Source of the DNA: SVFI01 sp964519385
Lineage (GTDB): Bacteria > Bacillota > Clostridia > Lachnospirales > Lachnospiraceae
Direction: 5' to 3'
DNA: 64,000 nt
NCBI GenBank assembly: GCA_964519385.1
Contig: CAZFLR010000001.1
Location: 62,001-126,000, forward strand
The notes under the pieces were generated by a model that worked only from the letters and a program-made list of their open reading frames with translations, was not told the origin of the DNA and made no database searches. Shown here one piece after another: positions 43,408 through 51,905 of the stretch (its first letter is position 1; the number at the start of each line of letters is the position of its first letter). The position numbers and the translations under genes were made by a program.

Positions 43408-44280
43408 ATGAAAAAAATGCAAAGAAATTGGAGGGTTTTGCTTTTTACCCTCGCGCTTATGGCAGGCTGCATGATGCTTGACACCGTGGACACACAGGCT
43501 GCTGTCAAGAGTGACACGTATAAGTTTGATTCCAAAAACGGGGTACTTTGGCAAACTGCTGTAAGAACGAACCTTAACTCACGATATTATGAAGAGGTCA
43601 ATGTTCATCTCCAGAATCCGGACTATTACATTGCATCTGTCAAATCAAACAAAGCAGGTCTGATTACCAAAATGACCTATGACACTAAGCTGACAAGTAA
43701 CAACTCTTTTTATTCCACCAGCAGCTCCGTAGCATCCGAAGCTAAATTCAGGCGCAGAAGCTGCATCGGCTTCTATGCAACCAAAAAAGGAAAATATACC
43801 GTGACCATCACTATCAAGAATGCCTCTAAGAAGACCGTGTGCAAAAAGAAAATCACGGTATTTGCAGGCTATGGAACAAGTGTCCTCGACACCATGAAAT
43901 ATGCCGGAACCACCACCTACTCTCCGTACAACGGTTCATCCATTTGTACCAAAAAGGCATCCGGCAAGCTCTCTCTTAAGGCAGCCTCCACCTACCGTAT
44001 CAAAAAGGTTGAAATTGCAACCTCACATGACGAAAATGGCGAACCGATTTTCAAAAAAGTGAAAAACGGTGCAAAAATTACGCTCGCAAAAAAGACCACC
44101 TACAACAAGATAAGGTATTCTTACGAGTATTCCAACAGCAACACCGGATATGCTTACAAATATGAATCAGGTGATACTTATGACTATCTCAAACCAATGA
44201 CTATTGTGAGAGTAACCTACTACGACACCAAATTGAAAATCACGGCAACACAAGAATATTCTATATTCAACATTAAATAA
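43408..44280 (+). CDS. Secreted protein of unknown family, paralogous to the next gene
   Basis: A 290-residue protein. The signal region (residues 9-32) ends DTVDTQAA, with a signal-peptidase-I-like site; MAGC in the middle could alternatively be a relaxed lipobox. The mature part is beta-rich, Lys/Thr/Tyr-rich and has no catalytic motif I can name. Features: FYATKKGKYTVTITIKNAS (about 122-140), then a C-terminal module with KKVKNGAKITLAKKTTY (about 215-231) and YDYLKPMTIVRVTYYDTK. The next gene repeats both blocks with about the same spacing. Immunoglobulin-like or pilus/adhesin-like folds are possible. ATG 43408 after AGGAGG. Base composition is AT-richer than the flanking glycan genes. Confidence 0.75.
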   Translation: MKKMQRNWRVLLFTLALMAGCMMLDTVDTQAAVKSDTYKFDSKNGVLWQTAVRTNLNSRYYEEVNVHLQNPDYYIASVKSNKAGLITKMTYDTKLTSNNSFYSTSSSVASEAKFRRRSCIGFYATKKGKYTVTITIKNASKKTVCKKKITVFAGYGTSVLDTMKYAGTTTYSPYNGSSICTKKASGKLSLKAASTYRIKKVEIATSHDENGEPIFKKVKNGAKITLAKKTTYNKIRYSYEYSNSNTGYAYKYESGDTYDYLKPMTIVRVTYYDTKLKITATQEYSIFNIK

Positions 44281-44294
44281 GGAGGACGACTCAC

Positions 44295-45131
44295 ATGAAA
44301 AAACAAAATCTTTTAAAATATGTTGCGGCACTGTGTCTCTCTGTTGCCTGCATTCTTTTTTCTTCCGATAGCATCCACGCAGAATACGTGACTGACGATA
44401 TCAATGGCGTCTCCTATCAGAACAGGGTTGACATGTCCAGCGGATATGCACATTCATATGCTTATGGCGGAGGTTCATACATCACTGTCTACCTTAACAA
44501 TGATAACGAACGCATCTCCAATGTGAAATCCGGCAGCAAATATCTGCTTGCAAAGAAGACTTGCGAATCGTACACCTCAAGATTGACCAGCGACTGGGAT
44601 TACGAGCAGCAGAAGTACACGTCCAAGCAGGAAAAGAGCTATGGCTCGGCATCCATCAGCTTTTTTGCAAAGAAAAAAGGTACCTATAACGTAACCTTTG
44701 ATGTACTCAAGGCAGACGGCACTGTAAAATGTACCAAATCCATCAAGGTTTATGTAGACCGCACCGTCTCATCGTCATCACCGATACCGATTAAGTCCAT
44801 TACTTATGCCGGCAAAGACATCTATGAGTACTATCCATACACTACAAAAACCAGCGGAAAGCTTAAAGTCAAACTGAAATCCGGCTATTCCCTGACAAGC
44901 ATTCAGGTACGGACAATAGACAAAAAAGGAAACTATGTGACAAAAAAAGTCAAAAACGGGAAAAAGATTACCCTCGCAAAGTCCGGAAAATACACTCAGG
45001 AAGATTCATATTCAAGCAGAACCTACAATCCAATCTTCCCTGAGACGGTAATTATCGTGACTATTAAAAACAAAAAAACTAAAGAAACCACTTCACAGTA
45101 TTTTTATCTGTATACGCTGAACAGAAAATAA
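44295..45131 (+). CDS. Secreted protein of unknown family, paralogue of the previous gene
   Basis: A 278-residue protein with a signal peptide (residues 1-33, cleavage likely after SIHA). Shares with its neighbour the block FFAKKKGTYNVTF, then ITYAGKDIYEY..TKTSGKLKVK and KKVKNGKKITLAKSGKY, and ends IIVTIKNKKTKE. So both come from one duplicated two-domain ancestor. Only 14 bases separate the two genes; AAGGAGG precedes ATG 44295. A bidirectional terminator follows. No homologue is recognised; secreted, surface-associated function is inferred only. Confidence 0.75.
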   Translation: MKKQNLLKYVAALCLSVACILFSSDSIHAEYVTDDINGVSYQNRVDMSSGYAHSYAYGGGSYITVYLNNDNERISNVKSGSKYLLAKKTCESYTSRLTSDWDYEQQKYTSKQEKSYGSASISFFAKKKGTYNVTFDVLKADGTVKCTKSIKVYVDRTVSSSSPIPIKSITYAGKDIYEYYPYTTKTSGKLKVKLKSGYSLTSIQVRTIDKKGNYVTKKVKNGKKITLAKSGKYTQEDSYSSRTYNPIFPETVIIVTIKNKKTKETTSQYFYLYTLNRK

Positions 45132-45146
45132 CAGCTAAATCAAAAA

Positions 45147-45192
45147 AGCGTTGCCCCAAAAGAAAACTATAATTTTCTTATGGAGCAACGCT
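45147..45192. terminator. Bidirectional rho-independent terminator
   Basis: A long hairpin with arms AGCGTTGC and GCAACGCT, continuing through CCA/TGG and AAGAAAA/TTTTCTT around a CTATAA loop with two mismatches. It is flanked by TTTTT on the plus side (45196-45200) and by AAAAAA (T-run on the minus strand) at 45142-45147. It ends both the plus-strand pair and the convergent gmd unit. Confidence 0.88.
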
Positions 45193-45210
45193 CTCTTTTT
45201 ATTTCTATTT

Positions 45211-45903
45211 TCAGTGATAACGCAAAATACAATAAATAGCCCGGATTCCGTCCCTTACACCTATTTTCTTTCCTTCTTCATTTGTTCGAGGATGATAGGA
45301 AATCGGCACCTCATGGATGCGTATACGCATTTCGGAAATCTTCGCCGTAATTTCAGGCTCAAATCCAAAACGTTTTTCCTGGATATCCACCGCCTGGATG
45401 ACCTCTCTTGCAAAGCACTTATAACAGGTCTCCATATCCGTCAGCTTCTGATGTGTGAAAAGATTGGAAAGCCATGTCAGAAATTTATTGGCCATACGAT
45501 TCGCCAAATATCCCTTTGCCTTCTGCTCTTTGAAACGTGAGCCATAGACAACCTTGGCTTTTCCTTCAAGCACAGGGGTACACACCTTCGGATATTCCAT
45601 CGGATCATATTCCAAATCTGCATCCTGTATAATCACCGCATCACCGGTCGCCGCTGCAAATCCCGTCTTTAGGGCTGCACCTTTTCCGCCATTGGTCTCA
45701 TGATAGATAATCCGGTCAACGAGCGGACGTATCTGCTCCTCCAGCACCTCTCCGGTGCCATCCGTCGAACAGTCATCCACAACAATAATTTCCTTGTGCT
45801 CTACCGGCGATTCCAGCACCTTTTTTACGATTTTAAGAATATTGTCTTTCTCATTGTAACAGGGAATCACAACGGAAAGCACTTTATTATCCGTATTGCT
45901 CAT
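45211..45903 (-). CDS. GT2 glycosyltransferase, dolichol-phosphate-mannose-synthase-like
   Basis: A 230-residue soluble GT-A enzyme: VVIPCYNEKDNI, VVDDCSTDGT, GKGAALKTGFAAATGD and IQDADLEYDP (DxD site), then VYGSRF and ETCYKCF. This is the full DPM1-type catalytic core without membrane anchor. Start ATG 45903, 1 base past the stop of the fusion gene; the earlier in-frame TTG is unlikely. It probably transfers a sugar from GDP- or UDP-donor to undecaprenyl phosphate. Being in the same unit as gmd, manC-manA and the kinase/nucleotidyltransferase fusion, it may use one of those products. No adjacent GtrA. Confidence 0.88.
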   Translation of the reverse strand: MSNTDNKVLSVVIPCYNEKDNILKIVKKVLESPVEHKEIIVVDDCSTDGTGEVLEEQIRPLVDRIIYHETNGGKGAALKTGFAAATGDAVIIQDADLEYDPMEYPKVCTPVLEGKAKVVYGSRFKEQKAKGYLANRMANKFLTWLSNLFTHQKLTDMETCYKCFAREVIQAVDIQEKRFGFEPEITAKISEMRIRIHEVPISYHPRTNEEGKKIGVRDGIRAIYCILRYH

Positions 45904-45904
45904 C

Positions 45905-47848
45905 TTAACTCTCTCTTTCTTTTCCTTTTCCAAACTCCGTCAGAGTCTGTCTGTATTTTTCCGGAAGACCGATATCATATGACTTACCATCCATCAAAAG
46001 TCCCATCATTCCAATCCTCTCGCGCACCTTGTCCAGCGCAGTGGTCAACTGGATTTCTCCTCCGGCCGTGCGATTTTCACGAATGTCATTTTCCAGAACC
46101 TCAAATACCTCTTTTGTCAGAATATACTGTCCGAAAACAGCATAATATTGCGCCCCGGTATTTTTACGCACATTTCCCAAAAACTCCTCTGCATACTCAC
46201 AGGACGGCTTTTCACAAAATGCATCCAGCTTTAACAGTGTCTGTTCCTTGTTCTCCCACTGTCCGTGCATCATTCCGTAATGTACCACATCAGAGAGCGG
46301 TACCGAATGCATGGATACCACCGGCAATCCTGTCCTCTCGTATGCATCAATTAACTGAGACATACAATTCTTTGGACCATAGGATTCATAAATCGTGTCA
46401 CCCAGAAGAAGCAGTACCGGCTCACCTTTCGTAAACTCCCGGCACTGGTAGACTGCATGACCGAACCCTTTTCTTTCCTTCTGATAAACATACTTAATCT
46501 TTTTCCCGATGCGGATAATCTTATCCTCATAAAAGCGTTTTTCCGCCGGGAGCTTACTCCTGTGTTCCTCGGAAAGCGGCGCAAAAAGCGCGTCATAAAC
46601 CGGTTTTTCATCTTCACCTATCACAAGGCAGATTTCTTCTATTCCCGAAGCATCAAGCTGCTCAAGCAGAACCATGATAGCCGGTTTGAACAATCCGTCC
46701 TCATCCAGAATAGGGAAGAAATCCTTCTTCATTCCTTTGGTTGCCGGGTAAAGCCTTGTACCAAATCCGGCCACCGGAATCACCGCCTTGGTTACCGCCT
46801 GCTGCGGTCGGAGCGTCAGCGGAAATGCCTCCATGCCACGCTCATTATTCAGGTAGTCAATCAGTTTTTTCTGGCACTCCTCATCCTTTGCAAGAAACTG
46901 AACCGTTCCGTCGCCCTGTGAGCCGACTCCCTTAGAGCCGTATACCAGCTCTTTGACATGCTCATCCTCCAGTACTGAATGAAGAACCGGTGCCTTTAAC
47001 TCTTCATAGCTGGCAGGTGCCACCTTCGCGTCGAAATTGCTCTGGAACTGCACCATAACCTCTCCGAGTGCCTCATTATCTCCCTTCGCAAGACATTCAC
47101 ATGCCCTGTCTACAAACTCTTTATTGTCACGTCCGAGTGCTTCATGCACTGCCCTTTCCCTGTCATTCTGTGCAAAAGGAAAGCATTTGTTCAAATCGGA
47201 CAAAATCTGCACGGTATCTTTATGTGATTTTAAATCCGCAATCACCCAGTAGAGCGTCTTCTTAAACGGAATCGGCTTTACGGTAATCTCATTTCCGTCA
47301 AAGACCATTCTCACCGGGCGGACTCCATAAGCGCAGGCCTGGTCAAGCCGTCCGCATCTCGAAGGTGTACGCTGCTCGCCCACAAAGGCAATGTTCATCT
47401 CTCCCATCGTATTTAAACGAAGACGATATATCTGATTAAATGCACGTGCCACAAGCACACAAATAGCAGCACTGCTTGAAAGTCCGCTCTTCATCGGAAG
47501 GTCCATGCGTGTAATTCTGATTTTCAGTCCACCGACATTGTAACATTCATTGATATAAGAGGCAACTCCCGCCACATATGAGAAAAATCCGCCCGCGCTC
47601 GCTTCCTCTCTGAGCTTTTCCGAATCCATCTCACAAGAAAAAGAAGCATCATGATAACTCTCCAGATCACTCTCCACAATGAATTTTTCGTTTTTCTCTG
47701 CTTCTGCATAAATTCCCTGCTCAATACCTGTGACAATTGCCTGCCCCGGCACAATAGCCGAATTAATTACCCTGTGCAGTCCTGCCCAGTCACTGTGTTC
47801 TCCCAAAAGACACAGTCTTCCCGGTACAAAAAGCTCAATTTTATCCAT
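45905..47848 (-). CDS. Bifunctional GHMP sugar kinase/sugar-1-phosphate nucleotidyltransferase
   Basis: A 647-residue fusion. N-terminal GHMP kinase (about 1-355): the galactokinase-type opening GRLCLLGEHSDWAG, the ATP loop GLSSSAAICV (about 123-132) and a late GVGSQGDGTVQFL. C-terminal nucleotidyltransferase (about 365-640): VIPVAGFGTRLYPATKG, LLLLGDTIYES and FCEKPS, closest to GalU/UDP-sugar pyrophosphorylases. Together they would convert a free sugar to sugar-1-phosphate and then to a nucleotide sugar, a salvage route. Bacterial Fkp (L-fucose) has the opposite domain order, with the pyrophosphorylase first. The sugar is unknown; galactose, fucose-like or uronic acid are options. ATG 47848 with AGGTGG. 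Confidence 0.85.
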   Translation of the reverse strand: MDKIELFVPGRLCLLGEHSDWAGLHRVINSAIVPGQAIVTGIEQGIYAEAEKNEKFIVESDLESYHDASFSCEMDSEKLREEASAGGFFSYVAGVASYINECYNVGGLKIRITRMDLPMKSGLSSSAAICVLVARAFNQIYRLRLNTMGEMNIAFVGEQRTPSRCGRLDQACAYGVRPVRMVFDGNEITVKPIPFKKTLYWVIADLKSHKDTVQILSDLNKCFPFAQNDRERAVHEALGRDNKEFVDRACECLAKGDNEALGEVMVQFQSNFDAKVAPASYEELKAPVLHSVLEDEHVKELVYGSKGVGSQGDGTVQFLAKDEECQKKLIDYLNNERGMEAFPLTLRPQQAVTKAVIPVAGFGTRLYPATKGMKKDFFPILDEDGLFKPAIMVLLEQLDASGIEEICLVIGEDEKPVYDALFAPLSEEHRSKLPAEKRFYEDKIIRIGKKIKYVYQKERKGFGHAVYQCREFTKGEPVLLLLGDTIYESYGPKNCMSQLIDAYERTGLPVVSMHSVPLSDVVHYGMMHGQWENKEQTLLKLDAFCEKPSCEYAEEFLGNVRKNTGAQYYAVFGQYILTKEVFEVLENDIRENRTAGGEIQLTTALDKVRERIGMMGLLMDGKSYDIGLPEKYRQTLTEFGKGKERES

Positions 47849-49490
47849 ACGCTACCACCTTATAATAGTATGTTTTCCCCTGTGTCCTGTTACTATCCAT
47901 ATAGTAACCCTTATCTGCAGAAACTTCAGCAATTTTCTTATAAGTGCCGCCCTTCGATGCTGCACGGTATACAATATAGCCCGAAGCCTTTTTCGATTTC
48001 TTCCAGCTTATTCTTGTTCCTGTCTTTCCTCTCGGTTTCACCATAATCTCGCCTGCCCTGCGCAAAGTCACCGAAACCGCCGGAGTTTTTTTACTCTCAC
48101 ATGCCTGATAGGCATTTCCGGCTGCAATCCTGTAGTACCAGGTTTTTCCTACTGCTGCCGTATGATCTGTATATTGTCCTTTTTTCACTGTTGCCAGAAG
48201 TTCATATGATCCATTTTTTGAAGAAGAACGATAAACCTTGTATGACACACCGTTTTCTTTTTTCCAGCTCAGCTTTATACTCGCCGTCTTTTGCCCTTCT
48301 TTCTGCTTCTTATGAATCTGCGCAGAGAGCCCTGACGGAGTCGCATAAGGAACATAAACAGTGCTGTAGGCCTGCCATCCGTCCACAGATTCAGCCACAA
48401 CAACCGTCATTCCGCTTCCGACAGCCGTTATTTCTCCGCTCACATCATCCACATGGGCAACCGCCTCATTCAGTGGGGCAAAACGTATTCCCGTAATGCC
48501 GTTTCCATGTTTGTCCGTCACCTGCATCCGGTGAGTCTCTCCGACCTTCATCGTAATCTCTGTCATATCCGATACAAGACCGCCGTCCCACAGTCTGACA
48601 AGATTGCGCGCCTGCTTTTTCGTAAGCTCGGCATAACTGAGTACCTCTTTGTTTAATTTGGGCTCTTCCCCGAAAATTTTCTGGTAAATACAGCTCGCCG
48701 CCAAAAAATAACCCTGTCTGGACGGGTGTCTGTAATCCGGTCCCGTCAGATTAATCTCAGGATACAGCAGCGATGCTCTGTAAAACTGCATGCCGACCGA
48801 TACCGGAGCCACATGAAATCTTTGTGCAATCCGGTCTCCCGATGCTCCCATTAAACACTCCATCTCGTAAGATGTTATGGTTACGCCCGTTGAGCCTTCA
48901 CTTCCCTGCATTCCCGACTGAACAGAATCAAAGCCCCTCGGAAGATACAATAAAACCTGCGCTCCCGGCGACTGTAGTTTAATCTGCTCCAGCATCCATT
49001 TCATGGCCGGAACCATGTCCGACTCGTACCCTGTACAATACAGTCTCGACCTTTCCTGAATCACAACATAATCCCAGTCCGCGCTGTGGAGCTTCTTTAA
49101 AAATCTCTGCTGATAATTCTTTTGGGGAGTCATTCCCGCATAATTTTTAAGAGCAACACCTGAACGTGCCACGGAAACGACATTTGCCTTTCTCCCCGAA
49201 GCATTCACCATTTTTTCAAAATGAGCCGGCACCGAACAGCCCTTCTCATATGCCTTAAACCTTGTCAGACTGTTCCCGACAAACAAGATATTCATGCTCT
49301 CGCCGGGCATGACAGAATACTCCTCTTCCGGTTCATTCCCGGATACACTCCCATATACATCTCCGGATAACCCGGCCTCTATCAAAGGAATTTCTTCAGC
49401 CGTAACACGCCCCGGAGCCATTACAAAGATTCCCGTCAAAAAAATCCATATAAAACAAATTGTCCAAATAGTTTTTCTTCTTATTCCCAT
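47841..49490 (-). CDS. Secreted SGNH-hydrolase-like protein with Ig-like and FN3-like modules
   Basis: A 549-residue protein. Signal peptide at 1-31. SGNH-like domain at about 65-285: FVGNSLTRF (Ser74 in G-N-S), a Gly region VVSVARSGVALKN, VVIQERSR in place of the usual block III Asn, and the late GPDYRHPSRQGY with Asp/His. Next a Big2-type Ig module (about 305-380: MKVGETHRMQV, VDDVSGEITAVGSG), then two FN3-like modules (about 395-470 and 480-549) with GYIVYRAASKGGTYKKI, close to those in the protease at 22.4 kb. Possibly an esterase removing acetyl groups from a surface glycan. It overlaps the fusion gene by 8 bases. The ATG at 49490 has no ribosome binding site but a promoter just before it. 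Confidence 0.82.
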   Translation of the reverse strand: MGIRRKTIWTICFIWIFLTGIFVMAPGRVTAEEIPLIEAGLSGDVYGSVSGNEPEEEYSVMPGESMNILFVGNSLTRFKAYEKGCSVPAHFEKMVNASGRKANVVSVARSGVALKNYAGMTPQKNYQQRFLKKLHSADWDYVVIQERSRLYCTGYESDMVPAMKWMLEQIKLQSPGAQVLLYLPRGFDSVQSGMQGSEGSTGVTITSYEMECLMGASGDRIAQRFHVAPVSVGMQFYRASLLYPEINLTGPDYRHPSRQGYFLAASCIYQKIFGEEPKLNKEVLSYAELTKKQARNLVRLWDGGLVSDMTEITMKVGETHRMQVTDKHGNGITGIRFAPLNEAVAHVDDVSGEITAVGSGMTVVVAESVDGWQAYSTVYVPYATPSGLSAQIHKKQKEGQKTASIKLSWKKENGVSYKVYRSSSKNGSYELLATVKKGQYTDHTAAVGKTWYYRIAAGNAYQACESKKTPAVSVTLRRAGEIMVKPRGKTGTRISWKKSKKASGYIVYRAASKGGTYKKIAEVSADKGYYMDSNRTQGKTYYYKVVAYG

Positions 49491-49497
49491 AACGTTC

Positions 49498-49526
49498 AGT
49501 ATACCATTTCTATATCAAAAACACAA
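49498..49526 (-). promoter_or_regulatory. Promoter placed to give a nearly leaderless SGNH transcript
   Basis: Minus strand: -35 TTGTGT (49521-49526), 17-base spacer, -10 TATACT (49498-49503), ending 7 bases before the ATG at 49490. The predicted transcription start falls at or next to the start codon. Confidence 0.5.
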
Positions 49527-49532
49527 CGCAGA

Positions 49533-51893
49533 CTATACATGGCTGAGCACAAAATGACAATCTCCGCTCATTTTCACAACCTTTCTTCCCGCCGGGAGGA
49601 AAAAGCTGTCGCCGCCCGCAAAGTGCAACTTCGTCTGTTCCGTTTCAATGAAGCCTTCTCCCGAAACAATCACAATCGACCAGAATGTAGAATCGTCCAT
49701 CACAAGCTCTGCCTGCTCTTCTACACGATATGCCCACACCGAAAAATATTTACACTGCTCAAGGAGCTGCTTTTTAAACCCTTTTCCGCTCTGCCATTCT
49801 CCTACCGGCTTTCCGCCCTGTGTATTTGCCGTAAAACTCATATTTGCAAATGCCTTCTCCAGATGAAGCTCTCTTTGCTTTCCGTCCTTATCAATCCTGT
49901 TGTAATCATACAGCCGGTAGGTCGCATTTGAACTCTGCTGCACCTCCAGAATCAGCACACCTTCCCCGATGGCATGAACCTGTCCGGCCGGCACAAATAC
50001 GGAATCGCCTTTTCTCACCGGCACTTTGTGTAGGATATCTGCCAGCGTTCCTTCCGCTATCCTGCTTTCCACTTCTTCTCTTGTCGTATCCCTCTCAAAT
50101 CCAAGATATATATACGCATCCTCTTTTGCATCGAGAATATACCACATTTCATTTTTTCCGTAATCATTTTCATAAGGCATTGCATATGCATCATCCGGAT
50201 GTACCTGGATTGACAGCTTATCCGTTGCATCAATAAACTTTACAAGCAACGGAAAACGCTCATAAGGCTGACATTTCCACCCGAGCGCTTCCCTTCCGAT
50301 TTCCTTCAGATATCCGGCAAACGATGTTTCCGCCCCGTCCTCTTTGAGCACCTCACTACAGCCGGCCGGATGCGCAGACAGTTCCCAGCTTTCTGCAATC
50401 ACATCCCCCTTCTGTCCAAAACCATACATTTCGGACAGACGGCTTCCGCCCCATAAATAATCTTTATAAACGGGACGCATTCTCACAAGCTGCGATATGT
50501 TATTCTGCCCCGGAGCCTGTACCATATCCTCATTCAGACAGCCGGCACTCTCACCGATACTTACCTCAATCATGACAAGGTCCGCTGTCGTCTCATTGGA
50601 TATCTTGTGAAACACGCCCATCGGAACAAAAATGCTTTCATTTCTATGATATTCCTTTTCTCTTCCGGCCAGCAAAATCGTTGCCGTTCCGCTCACAACA
50701 GACCAGTGCTCACTTCTTTTTTCATGCTTGTGCAGAGAAAGCGAAGCCCCCGGGAAAATCGTCAGCTTCTTCACCAGATACCCTTCACTCCGGCTCAGTG
50801 TTTCCTTGCAGCCCCATGTCGTGTAATAAATATCCCCCTCATCGAAGGAGGCCATCTGATGCGGCGAAAACTCTCTTTCCTGCGAAAGAATCTCCTTAAT
50901 CTCCGCACTGTTTCCTTTTCCCGTAATATAGGTCGCATCCTTGGTATTTACAATCAGTACATCTTCAAGAGCATTGGCAACAATCAGCTTCTCCTTCGCC
51001 TCGTTTATAATTGAAACATTTCTGCAATTATTTTGAATATCATCTCCCTGCTCCCTGGTATAAACCAAATCAGAAAGCGTCTCAAGGTTCAGAAGCCTTG
51101 ACCATTCAAAATCTCCCTCAACAACCTTTACCTTCCCCTGTCCGCTCCATTTCTCATATACAGCCTCCCCGACGCTGACGGACGGCAATGTCTCCATCCA
51201 CTCCCTCGTCAGCACTGCGCTCTCCCCTTCCATGCGCATACGGTTTTTACCCAGACAACAGGATTCATACAGCTTCGGGCGATTCTGTTTCACTGCCTTT
51301 ATAAAGGTTTTGGCATATACCAGAAAAATACCGCTGTCGAGCAATCTCTGTACACCTCTGTCAGGAAGACCGTCCCCCATGTAGGTTTCACAGCCTTCTT
51401 CCTTCACGGCCACCGAACCGTACTCTGCCAGGCCGTCATCATATACATTGAAATAATTATGTCCCGGAGTAAGCTCTCCCCTGCAGCCGACAGCTACAAC
51501 GTATTCCGGTGTGAGAAGCTGCCTTGCCCTCACGATAGTTTTATTATAATCTCCGCCGTCTATACGGTGATCCGTGGATACCACAAGAACTTCCTGCTCC
51601 GGCTCCATACAAAGGCACGCAACCATAACCGCCGGAGCCGTCTGCCGTCCGAGTTCTTCCAGAAAAACGTGATAATTGAGCCCCTGAAAGGTCTGAAGCT
51701 GTCCTCGCACAATATTCTCATACCGATAGTTCGTGACAATATAAAATTCATCACAAAAAGGCAGATTACGTGCTATTGCCTCCTGGAACAGCGATCTGCC
51801 TTTGTTTACATCAATAAACTGTTTTGGATAATTTCTTCTTGATAACGGCCAGAGGGCATCTCCGCTCCCTCCGGCCAATACTAAACATTTCAT
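49533..51893 (-). CDS. ManC-ManA fusion: degenerate mannose-1-phosphate guanylyltransferase, cupin, and mannose-6-phosphate isomerase
   Basis: A 786-residue three-part protein. N-terminal nucleotidyltransferase-like domain (1-about 340): the opening LAGGSGDALWPLSRRNYPKQF has Ala where the signature Arg should be; the expected EKPD motif is missing (VKEEGCE), and the expected WSDVGSW reads WSRLLNL. So key nucleotide, sugar and metal residues are lost and this domain may not make GDP-mannose. The cupin (about 360-465) is intact in pattern: PGASLSLHKHEKRSEHW, VSGTAT. The type I mannose-6-phosphate isomerase (about 475-786) has QVHPDDAY, a Glu in NEMWYILDA, VPAGQVHAIGEG and an Arg in ATYRLYDYN. 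Function expected: fructose-6-P to mannose-6-P, with regulation or structure from the other domains. It is 12 bases from gmd. ATG 51893 with AAGGAG. Confidence 0.85.
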   Translation of the reverse strand: MKCLVLAGGSGDALWPLSRRNYPKQFIDVNKGRSLFQEAIARNLPFCDEFYIVTNYRYENIVRGQLQTFQGLNYHVFLEELGRQTAPAVMVACLCMEPEQEVLVVSTDHRIDGGDYNKTIVRARQLLTPEYVVAVGCRGELTPGHNYFNVYDDGLAEYGSVAVKEEGCETYMGDGLPDRGVQRLLDSGIFLVYAKTFIKAVKQNRPKLYESCCLGKNRMRMEGESAVLTREWMETLPSVSVGEAVYEKWSGQGKVKVVEGDFEWSRLLNLETLSDLVYTREQGDDIQNNCRNVSIINEAKEKLIVANALEDVLIVNTKDATYITGKGNSAEIKEILSQEREFSPHQMASFDEGDIYYTTWGCKETLSRSEGYLVKKLTIFPGASLSLHKHEKRSEHWSVVSGTATILLAGREKEYHRNESIFVPMGVFHKISNETTADLVMIEVSIGESAGCLNEDMVQAPGQNNISQLVRMRPVYKDYLWGGSRLSEMYGFGQKGDVIAESWELSAHPAGCSEVLKEDGAETSFAGYLKEIGREALGWKCQPYERFPLLVKFIDATDKLSIQVHPDDAYAMPYENDYGKNEMWYILDAKEDAYIYLGFERDTTREEVESRIAEGTLADILHKVPVRKGDSVFVPAGQVHAIGEGVLILEVQQSSNATYRLYDYNRIDKDGKQRELHLEKAFANMSFTANTQGGKPVGEWQSGKGFKKQLLEQCKYFSVWAYRVEEQAELVMDDSTFWSIVIVSGEGFIETEQTKLHFAGGDSFFLPAGRKVVKMSGDCHFVLSHV

Positions 51894-51905
51894 CTGCTTC
51901 GCTCC

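Noticed and set aside
45905..47848. L-fucokinase/GDP-fucose pyrophosphorylase (Fkp)
   Set aside because: Tempting because of gmd and fcl nearby, but the domain order is reversed and the nucleotidyltransferase is GalU-like; de novo GDP-fucose genes are already present.
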